NCBI GenBank assembly: GCA_964480995.1
Contig: CAYZRZ010000036.1
Coordinates: forward strand, 1-15,031
Length of the DNA stretch: 15,031 nt
Origin: UBA1038 sp964480995
GTDB taxonomy: Bacteria > Bacillota > Clostridia > Christensenellales > Aristaeellaceae
Reading direction: 5' to 3'
Shown: piece after piece, positions 7,563 through 15,031 of the stretch
Layout of the letters: each line of letters opens with the position of its first letter
Numbering within the stretch: position 1 is the stretch's first letter
Notes under the pieces: generated by a model
What the model was told of the DNA's origin: nothing
Database searches by the model: none
Seen by the model: only the letters and a program-made list of their open reading frames with translations
Translations under genes and position numbers: made by a program

Positions 7563-8198
7563 TTCCTCCACTTGATTGGTATTGATGGGCAGCCTTTCCT
7601 TGCGCAGCGCAAGCCACAGCACAAAGATGGCGGCCACCATCGCCAGCTGAACGATCCAGAACATGCCAACTTTGCCGTCCAGGAAGAAGAAATCCAGGAA
7701 GGTCATGTTGGCGTAGCCGCCCAGCAGGATGGAGGTGGTATCCCCCACCAGCGTCGCCGCGCCCTGCAGGTTGGAGGCAATGGCGATGGCGATGATGCTG
7801 GAGACAGGCGATATTTTCAATTTTTTGGCGATGCCCAGGGCAACGGGCGCCACCATCAGCACAGTCGCCACGTTATCCACAAAGGCGGAAATCACGCCGG
7901 CGAACACAGACAGAGCGATGATGGCCCACTTGACGTTGGGCACCCGATTGATGATCAGGTCCGCCAGGCGGGCCGGCATGCGCGACTCGATGAACAGCGC
8001 GACCGTGCCCATGGTGCCGGCGATCATCATCAGCACATTCCAGTCGACGGAAGAAAAGACCTCGCCCGGGGGCATAATGCCCAGCGCGACAAAGAGCGCC
8101 GCGGAACCCAGCGCGATATAAGCGCGGTAGTTGGAAAAGATCAGCAGGCTCAGGTAGGTTATGGCAAAGATGATGATGGCGATGGTCGTCGACGGCAT
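6915..8198 (-). CDS. ArsB/NhaD-superfamily permease B, full length
   Basis: Integral membrane ion transporter of 427 residues, a usual length for this superfamily, with about 10-12 hydrophobic segments. The two DN-containing repeats typical of the fold are present: GVISAFVDNVATVLMVAP (101-118) and LLSAFIDNIPYVATMLP (328-344). GAATLVGDTTSILLG (146-160) and GGNLTPIGASANIAG (372-386) form the paired conserved loops. ATG at 8198 has GGGAGA 7 nt upstream. It follows mPPase B by 86 nt across a hairpin and precedes mPPase A, so the cassette is pump then permease. Candidate roles are Na+/H+ exchange or anion transport linked to the gradient made by the pumps; the substrate is unknown. Its 3' 648 bp nearly equal those of permease A. 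Confidence 0.88.
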   Translation of the reverse strand: MPSTTIAIIIFAITYLSLLIFSNYRAYIALGSAALFVALGIMPPGEVFSSVDWNVLMMIAGTMGTVALFIESRMPARLADLIINRVPNVKWAIIALSVFAGVISAFVDNVATVLMVAPVALGIAKKLKISPVSSIIAIAIASNLQGAATLVGDTTSILLGGYANMTFLDFFFLDGKVGMFWIVQLAMVAAIFVLWLALRKERLPINTNQVEEVNDMFPTWMLLGTIGLLVVASFMSFPEGFPINGVICAGVYVIGLLRNVLIKKDTGVVVRSLKEIDLFTLLLLGSLFVVIASIGKAGVIEMVAEFFKTASRGNLFVMYTMIVWFSVLLSAFIDNIPYVATMLPVVTALNASLGMEGSYLLYFGLLAGATLGGNLTPIGASANIAGLGILRKEGYNVKAGTFMKLSVPFTLAAVITGYVLIWFIWKP

Positions 8199-8240
8199 GG
8201 TCTCGTCTCCCTATCATATAGTTGGCATTAAAGACAGATA

Positions 8241-8274
8241 AAGGCCTTCCGCGCCTCGCGGCGCGGAAGGCCTT
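8241..8274 (-). terminator. 15-bp perfect hairpin after mPPase B
   Basis: AAGGCCTTCCGCGCC (8241-8255) pairs perfectly with 8260-8274 over a TCGC loop, starting 10 nt past the mPPase B stop. On the minus strand TATCTGTCTTT follows. It lies 42 nt upstream of permease B, so permease B probably depends on read-through or on a promoter I cannot see. Confidence 0.7.
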
Positions 8275-8284
8275 CCAGGATTGA

Positions 8285-10408
<2,124 letters not shown>

Positions 10409-10450
10409 GGAAACCCCTCCTTGTAAGTAAAATTGGCCGAAAACATCTAC

Positions 10451-10456
10451 AGTATA
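10451..10456 (-). promoter_or_regulatory. Possible -10 element for mPPase B
   Basis: On the minus strand this reads TATACT, 42 nt before the start codon. No convincing -35 lies 16-18 nt upstream. The region 10409-10532 is AT-rich compared with the genes, as promoter regions often are. Confidence 0.3.
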
Positions 10457-10528
10457 CTCTTTTGATACATTCTGTACATATGCATCCTACCAATACCGCC
10501 ATGATACGCTATGTTTTTTTTAAGTATA

Positions 10529-10542
10529 GTTGTTATAACAAC
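10529..10542. promoter_or_regulatory. 14-nt palindrome GTTGTTATAACAAC
   Basis: Perfect inverted repeat that overlaps the stop codon of nicotinate phosphoribosyltransferase and lies about 120 nt upstream of mPPase B. Its 10-nt core recurs immediately upstream of mPPase A. It may be a shared operator or a chance AT-rich palindrome. Confidence 0.3.
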
Positions 10543-11969
10543 CCCTGAGCGCCTGTATCCATAAGCTCCCTGCGCAGGGTCCACAATTGATCCGACAGGT
10601 CCACCTTATAGCGGTGCGGGTTGACGGGGCGGAGGTATTCATCCCAGATGGTTTTCTCCTGTGAGGCACGGTAAGCGCTGATCTCCTTCACATCCACGGG
10701 GATGGGCTGAGCCCGGCCTTCAATGAACAGCGGCTGCAGCAGTTTCTTCACGCTGTAATGTTCCAGCGTCATCTTCTTCCACGTCTCCTGCGGGTGGAAG
10801 ATGGTCAGCGGGGCCTCAAAATCGATGTCCTCCTCCTCCAGGGCGATCAGATCGGCAACTGCCATGCCCTCAGGCCCATAGATGCGCCAGATCTCCTGCT
10901 TGCCCGGCAGAGTGATCTTCTCCAGGGTATCCGACAGCTTGATTTTCGGCTGCAGCTGTCCGTCCTTCTCCAGCGCGCACAGCTTGTATACGCCGCCCAG
11001 GGCTGCCCGGCCGGCTGAGGTGATCAGCCGGGTCCCAACGCCCCACAGGTCGATCCTGGCGCCCTGCAGCTTCAGGTCGCGGATCAGGTATTCATCCAGA
11101 TCATTGCTCACACAGATTTTGGCGCCCGGGAAACCGGCTTCATCCAGCATCTGGCGGGACTTTCGGCTCAGGTAGGCCAGGTCGCCCGAATCCAGGCGGA
11201 TGCCCAGGGGCTCATAGCCCTTCTCCCGCTGTTCCCGGAACACCCGGATGGCATTGGGCACGCCTGAGCGCAGGGTATCATAGGTATCCACCAGCAGCAA
11301 TGTCTTTTCGGGAAAGCAGTTCGCATAGGCGCGGAAGGCGTCAATCTCGCTGTCAAAGCTCATCACCCAGCTATGCGCGTGCGTGCCGCTGACAGGCATG
11401 CCGAAGAGCTGCCCCGCCAGCACATTGCTGGTGGAGCCGCAGCCGCCGATCACCGCCGCGCGGGCGCCAAACACCCCCGCGTCAGGCCCCTGGGCTCGGC
11501 GCAGGCCAAACTCCATCACCGTGTCCCCCTGGGCCGCGCGGACGACCCGGTTTGCTTTGGTGGCGATCAGCGTCTGGTGGCCGACCAGGGTAAGCAGGGC
11601 TGTCTCGATCAGCTGCGCCTGGTACAGCGGCGCGTCCACCCGAACAATAGGCTCGCCCGGGAAAATGAAATCGCCCTCCCGGACCGCCGAGATATCCCCC
11701 GTGAAGCGAAAATCACGCAGAGTGGCCAAGAAATCCTCGTCAAACAGGCGCAGAGAACGAAGATAACTTATATCCTCCTCCTCAAAGCGCAGATCGTTGA
11801 TATAGTCCCGCAGCTGCGCCATGCCCGCCGCCACCGCGTAGTTGAGCCCTTCGGCGGGGCGGTAGAACATGTAAAACACCGCGCGGCGGTTTGACATACC
11901 CTGCTTATGGTAGCCGTAGAGCATCGTTAATTGGTAGAGATCCGTCATCATGGTGAGGTTATGGTTCAT
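10533..11969 (-). CDS. pncB: Nicotinate phosphoribosyltransferase
   Basis: Cytoplasmic salvage enzyme that converts nicotinate and PRPP, with ATP, to nicotinate mononucleotide, releasing PPi. The 478-residue length fits the long bacterial family. ATG at 11969 is chosen because AAGGAG lies 7 nt upstream; the in-frame TTG at 11990 is upstream of that site. Visible motifs: MTDLYQLTM near the N-terminus, EFGLRRAQGPDAG, GGCGSTSNVLAG, GTHAHSW with the expected phosphorylated His, VDTYDTLRSGVPNAI, GIRLDSGDLAYLS, VSNDLDEY and WGVGTRLITS. The start is 43 nt after the NadE stop, so the two form a probable NAD-salvage operon. No GC-rich terminator separates it from mPPase B. The symbol follows common usage for this activity. 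Confidence 0.93.
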   Translation of the reverse strand: MNHNLTMMTDLYQLTMLYGYHKQGMSNRRAVFYMFYRPAEGLNYAVAAGMAQLRDYINDLRFEEEDISYLRSLRLFDEDFLATLRDFRFTGDISAVREGDFIFPGEPIVRVDAPLYQAQLIETALLTLVGHQTLIATKANRVVRAAQGDTVMEFGLRRAQGPDAGVFGARAAVIGGCGSTSNVLAGQLFGMPVSGTHAHSWVMSFDSEIDAFRAYANCFPEKTLLLVDTYDTLRSGVPNAIRVFREQREKGYEPLGIRLDSGDLAYLSRKSRQMLDEAGFPGAKICVSNDLDEYLIRDLKLQGARIDLWGVGTRLITSAGRAALGGVYKLCALEKDGQLQPKIKLSDTLEKITLPGKQEIWRIYGPEGMAVADLIALEEEDIDFEAPLTIFHPQETWKKMTLEHYSVKKLLQPLFIEGRAQPIPVDVKEISAYRASQEKTIWDEYLRPVNPHRYKVDLSDQLWTLRRELMDTGAQGLL

Positions 11970-12012
11970 GGCTGTACTCCTTGCTGTCAATAATGAAGAA
12001 GCTGTTTATTCC

Positions 12013-13812
12013 TTACTTGTGATCTATGATCAGGCGCTCTGTTTCGTCCATCCAAAGGGCGGCTGAGGCGTCGGAAGAGAGCTCAAGACCGCCGCGCGGG
12101 GATATGGATACATCGAGGATCTGCGGCCCGTCCGACAGGCAGCTGCGCTTGAACTGCGCTGCGAAGAAGCGGGAAAACAGGCTCTTCATGCGTGTCAGCA
12201 GCTCCTCCGGGGCATACTTGTCCCCAAAGGCCTTGCGGGCCAGATGATACAGGGTTTCGGGATCCCGGCGCTCCAGGAGAAAATGGTGCAGGTAGAAATC
12301 ATTCAGCTCATAGGGTCCGACGATATCCTCTGTCTTCTGCGCGATCTCCCCCGCCTGCCCCGGCAGCAGCTCCGGGCTGATGGGCGTATCCAGAACGCGC
12401 GTGAGGGCCTCTTTCAGGGGCTGATCCTTGCTGTCCGCCGCCATCTGGCGCAGGATCAGCCGGATAGCGCTCTTGTAAAGCCCGCCGTTGACGCAGTACA
12501 TGCTCAGGTGGTCTCCCCCATAGGTGGTAAAGCCCAGGGCCAGCTCGCTCAGGTCGCCGGTACCCACCATCAGCCCGCCATACATGTTCGCCAGATCCAT
12601 CAGTATCTGGGTCCGTTCGCGCGCCTGCGCGTTTTCAAAGGCGGCGTCATGCCGTCCGTCATGGCCAATGTCCTTAAAATGCAGGGAAACGCTTCCGGTG
12701 ATGTCGATCTCCCCAAGCTCAATCCCCAAAGCGCGGGCGAGCGCCGCGCTGTTCCCGCGGGTCTGCCTGCCGGAGCCGAAGCCCGGCAGGGAATAGGGGA
12801 GGATGCCGTTTTTTACGTCCAGCCCCATCATATCAAAGGCGCGGCAGGCGATGATCAGCGCCATGGCCGAATCCAGCCCGCCGGACAGACCCAGCAGCAC
12901 TTTTACTGCCCCGACGCGCTCCATGCGCAGTCGAAGGGCATGAGCGGCAATGATGACCGCGTCCCGGCACCATCTCTCCCGAGCGGGCCCTTCGGGCGGG
13001 GCATAAGGCATGGCCGGATCAGGGGCCTGCTCCGTCTCCGGCATAAAAGGCCGCGCCTGATCCGGGTACAGGGCCGTCTCAAAGGAGAAGGGAGCCGCCT
13101 CGCTGACCTGCCCATCCGGCGACGAGATCAGCGCCATGCCGTCCGCCACCCAATCGGTGGAGGATTCGTTATAGCCCCCGCTGACAAGCGCGCACAAGCC
13201 GCCTGAGGACGCGGCCTCTATCGCCCGGGCGCGCGCGGCAGCAGCGCCGCCGGCCAGAGCGGCCCGCGCGGCCGGGAAGGCAGCGATCGACGCCCCGCCC
13301 TGATAGAGACGGGCTGCCTCCTTCGCCATATCCCGGACGTCCGCGAAAGACAGCGCCAGGCTCTCCCCGCCCAAAAGGGGCAGCGCTTTGCCGCTCCAGT
13401 CTTCTATGGCTATGTCTTCAAGGCGGATATCAAGCGCGCGCTCCCTGAGGCTGAGGGCCCGCGGCACATAAGGGGAAGGAAGATCCCTGATCCAGCAGCC
13501 GGCAGGCTTTCCATCCTTCACCGCCAGCATCGCGCTGTATATCCTGCCCTCCGCCCTCAGCGGCAGACCGAACACGCAGCAAAGGTCTCCGCATTGCTCT
13601 GCCAGCCGCAGCGCCGCCTGCCCGGCGGAGCGCGTCAGCAGCTCATAGCGCAGAAGATCCCCGCAGCCGGCACCCGTCAGGCACAGCTCCGGCAGGATCA
13701 GCAGATCAGCCCCCGCCGCCTTCGCCAGGTCGATCAGCCGCCCGGCCTCCGCCTCATTTTTCCGCACATCCCCCGGACTTCCCGATGCCGGAGCGCCCGC
13801 CATGATCTTCAT
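12013..13812 (-). CDS. nadE: NAD+ synthetase with degenerate glutaminase domain
   Basis: Makes NAD+ from nicotinate adenine dinucleotide and ATP, releasing AMP and PPi. ATG at 13812 has GGGGAGG 8 nt upstream, giving 599 residues; an in-frame start at 13929 lacks support. Residues 1 to about 250 are a nitrilase-fold glutaminase domain and about 280-599 the synthetase. The synthetase looks intact: LGLSGGLDSA (ATP loop, about 308-317), NAQARERTQIL, GTGDLSELALGFTTYGGDH, KRSCLSDGP. In the glutaminase half the first catalytic Glu is kept (LPELCLTG, Glu42), but where relatives have a Lys before the IPNY motif this protein has WIRDLPSPY (107-115), and where they have EICED with the nucleophile Cys it has LSFAD (about 154-158). 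The domain may no longer hydrolyse glutamine, leaving an ammonia-fed enzyme. Its promoter is probably in 13842-13871. Confidence 0.9.
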   Translation of the reverse strand: MKIMAGAPASGSPGDVRKNEAEAGRLIDLAKAAGADLLILPELCLTGAGCGDLLRYELLTRSAGQAALRLAEQCGDLCCVFGLPLRAEGRIYSAMLAVKDGKPAGCWIRDLPSPYVPRALSLRERALDIRLEDIAIEDWSGKALPLLGGESLALSFADVRDMAKEAARLYQGGASIAAFPAARAALAGGAAAARARAIEAASSGGLCALVSGGYNESSTDWVADGMALISSPDGQVSEAAPFSFETALYPDQARPFMPETEQAPDPAMPYAPPEGPARERWCRDAVIIAAHALRLRMERVGAVKVLLGLSGGLDSAMALIIACRAFDMMGLDVKNGILPYSLPGFGSGRQTRGNSAALARALGIELGEIDITGSVSLHFKDIGHDGRHDAAFENAQARERTQILMDLANMYGGLMVGTGDLSELALGFTTYGGDHLSMYCVNGGLYKSAIRLILRQMAADSKDQPLKEALTRVLDTPISPELLPGQAGEIAQKTEDIVGPYELNDFYLHHFLLERRDPETLYHLARKAFGDKYAPEELLTRMKSLFSRFFAAQFKRSCLSDGPQILDVSISPRGGLELSSDASAALWMDETERLIIDHK

Positions 13813-13841
13813 CGCTTTTTCCTCCCCGCTTTTCTGTGGAC

Positions 13842-13871
13842 AATATAACGCAATCAAGGGCAGCAAAGCAA
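13842..13871 (-). promoter_or_regulatory. Possible promoter for nadE-pncB
   Basis: On the minus strand a TTGCTT-like -35 (13866-13871) is followed after 18 nt by TATATT (13842-13847), ending 29 nt before the NadE start. The -35 is a weak match. Confidence 0.4.
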
Positions 13872-13975
13872 TCAAAACACGTCGGCGAAAAGCCGTCCTG
13901 TTCCGCAAGTCTTTGCCGCTTATGCGCAATTGTAAAATTTCATACCCGCTTTTCTCTTTCCTCCCGCGGATGCGC

Positions 13976-13981
13976 TATAAT
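13976..13981 (+). promoter_or_regulatory. Consensus -10 TATAAT for the sigma-factor gene
   Basis: Perfect TATAAT, 36 nt before the sigma factor ATG. The 17-nt-spaced -35 position reads TCTCTT, a poor match to the housekeeping consensus, so the promoter could be weak or need an activator. Confidence 0.45.
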
Positions 13982-14017
13982 TAATGGTAAGGTCTTACTA
14001 CACACCGGGAGGGCGGC

Positions 14018-14554
14018 ATGCAGCTGCAAAGCGAGCGGGAAGAGTTTATCGGCAAGCTGTATGCTGCCAACTTTGACCTGCTTGAAAAGATGTGCCTGCG
14101 CATGGCGGATTACGATTCCGCCTGCGCCGACCTGGCGGCGGATGCCATCCAGGAGGCGTTTTTATCTGCCGACCGAAATTACCGCAAACTGCTCAGGCAC
14201 CCCAACCCCTCCGGCTGGCTGGTGCTCACCTGCAAAAACCGCATGCGGGACGCCCTGCGCCGTGAGCGCGGCCGAAGGCGCTTCGCCGCCTGGTCGCTGG
14301 ATGGAGATGACAGCCTGCCTTTGGCCGATGCCGGCAGCGCGCTGGACGCCTGGATCGATCAGGAAGCCAGCCAGCAGCAGGTGGAAGAGCTCCTGAAAGC
14401 GCTCACCCCCGCCGAGCGGGATATCGCTCAAAGCTATTTTGTGGAGGACCAGACGATGAAAGAAGCAGCCCGCGCAGGGTCCACTACCGTGTCCTCGGTC
14501 AAAAGCGCCATTTCACGCATCCGCGGCAAAGCCAGGGAGCTTCGAAAAAAATGA
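14018..14554 (+). CDS. ECF-type RNA polymerase sigma factor
   Basis: Small sigma-70-family factor of 178 residues that redirects RNA polymerase to a specific promoter set, usually in response to an envelope or stress signal. ATG at 14018 has GGGAGGGCGG just upstream. Region 2 covers about residues 8-85 (AADAIQEAFLSADRNYRKL, then PSGWLVLTCKNRMRDALRRE), an acidic linker follows, and region 4 covers about 120-175 (LTPAERDIAQSYFVEDQT, then a helix-turn-helix ending SSVKSAISRIRGKARE). It is divergent from NadE. The next gene downstream encodes a membrane protein that could be its anti-sigma factor. The ECF subgroup and the signal are unknown. Confidence 0.87.
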   Translation: MQLQSEREEFIGKLYAANFDLLEKMCLRMADYDSACADLAADAIQEAFLSADRNYRKLLRHPNPSGWLVLTCKNRMRDALRRERGRRRFAAWSLDGDDSLPLADAGSALDAWIDQEASQQQVEELLKALTPAERDIAQSYFVEDQTMKEAARAGSTTVSSVKSAISRIRGKARELRKK

Positions 14555-14618
14555 TTTGGCCGCCTCGCAACTTTTTGAATTCTGACGCACTATATACAGG
14601 GAGGGGGGAAATCGGCAG

Positions 14619-15031
14619 GTGAACGCGCAAGAGGCAAGAAACCATCTGGCGCTTGAAAAGCTCAAGCGCCAGCTTCGGGACGGAAGCATCACGGCAGATG
14701 AGCTGAAGGCCCGCCTTTTGCGTATCATGGAACAGGAAGAGCAAAAGGGACCCGCCCGGATGGACACCGCTTTCATCTCCTCCTGCGAAAACCTGTTATG
14801 GGCGCTGCACACCCCGCAGACCCAAACGATCAGAAGCTTCAAACGTGAAGCTTATCTGCGCCTGCGCGAAGGCATGCGAACGCAAAGGCCTGCCGCCCGC
14901 GCCGGCTGGGCCCGCGCCGGCTGGGCCATCGCCGGCGTTGCGCTGGTCATGGGATTTTTCTATATCACCCTGCCCCGCCCGCAGCCGGAAGTGCTCTCCG
15001 CCGCCGCCACGGACTACGGCACCCCCCTGCC
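14619..15031 (+). CDS. Single-pass membrane protein, partial; possible anti-sigma factor
   Basis: Open frame from a GTG at 14619 to the window edge, 137 visible residues, no stop. GGGAGGGGGG (14600-14609) is a strong ribosome binding site 9 nt upstream. The first ~95 residues are hydrophilic and rich in Lys, Arg, Glu and Leu (ARNHLALEKLKRQLRDG, ELKARLLRIMEQEEQ), suggesting a helical cytoplasmic domain. Residues about 99-116 (AIAGVALVMGFFYITLP) are a membrane segment, followed by the start of an outside domain. It lies 64 nt after the sigma factor. That order and topology are typical of anti-sigma factors, but I recognise no zinc-binding motif and cannot name the family. Confidence 0.65.
   Translation, partial: MNAQEARNHLALEKLKRQLRDGSITADELKARLLRIMEQEEQKGPARMDTAFISSCENLLWALHTPQTQTIRSFKREAYLRLREGMRTQRPAARAGWARAGWAIAGVALVMGFFYITLPRPQPEVLSAAATDYGTPL
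14895..14924 (+). repeat. Perfect 15-nt tandem duplication within the partial membrane gene
   Basis: GCCCGCGCCGGCTGG occurs twice in succession (14895-14909, 14910-14924), encoding ARAGW ARAGW just before the membrane segment. Because the unit is a multiple of three the frame is kept. Confidence 0.9.

Noticed and set aside
11970..11990. TTG start for nicotinate phosphoribosyltransferase
   Set aside because: The ribosome binding site AAGGAG lies downstream of this TTG and is correctly spaced for the ATG at 11969.
13813..13929. 39-residue N-terminal extension of NadE
   Set aside because: It overlaps the probable promoter and the ribosome binding site for the ATG at 13812, and it is not like the family N-terminus.

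Overview
The window reads as high-GC bacterial chromosome with strong AGGAGG-type ribosome binding sites, short intergenic gaps and frequent intrinsic terminators. A YibE/F-family protein, a fused NadE, a 478-residue nicotinate phosphoribosyltransferase and ion-pumping pyrophosphatases together suggest a Gram-positive anaerobe, probably an uncultured Clostridia/Firmicutes relative. That assignment is inference; there is no rRNA or marker gene here to settle it.

Layout. (1) Positions 164-2833, + strand: a secreted alkaline phosphatase, an intrinsic terminator, then a YibE/F-family multi-pass membrane protein. (2) Positions 2834-3307: a gene-poor gap holding a degenerate ~9-nt-periodic repeat tract and a strong terminator for the minus-strand genes. 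(3) Positions 3308-10408, all minus strand: two ion-pumping membrane pyrophosphatases (mPPases), each followed in the direction of transcription by an ArsB/NhaD-type permease. The order of transcription is mPPase B, permease B, mPPase A, permease A. (4) Positions 10533-13812, minus strand: NAD+ synthetase followed by nicotinate phosphoribosyltransferase, upstream of and co-directional with the mPPase block. (5) Positions 14018-15031, + strand: an ECF-type sigma factor and the start of a single-pass membrane protein that runs off the window, plausibly its regulator.

How the genes may work together. The NAD genes both release pyrophosphate (PPi), and the mPPases hydrolyse PPi while pumping Na+ or H+. 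The adjacent permeases could use or balance the resulting gradient. The six-gene minus-strand run is therefore a candidate PPi/ion-gradient locus, though PPi has many other sources and a functional link is inference.

Most notable points: the two mPPases carry opposite K+-dependence signatures (Ala502 in A, Lys467 in B); the two permease genes share a 648-bp 3' block differing at one base while their 5' parts are clearly diverged; permease A lacks 67 internal codons in frame; and the NadE glutaminase domain seems to have lost its catalytic Cys and Lys.
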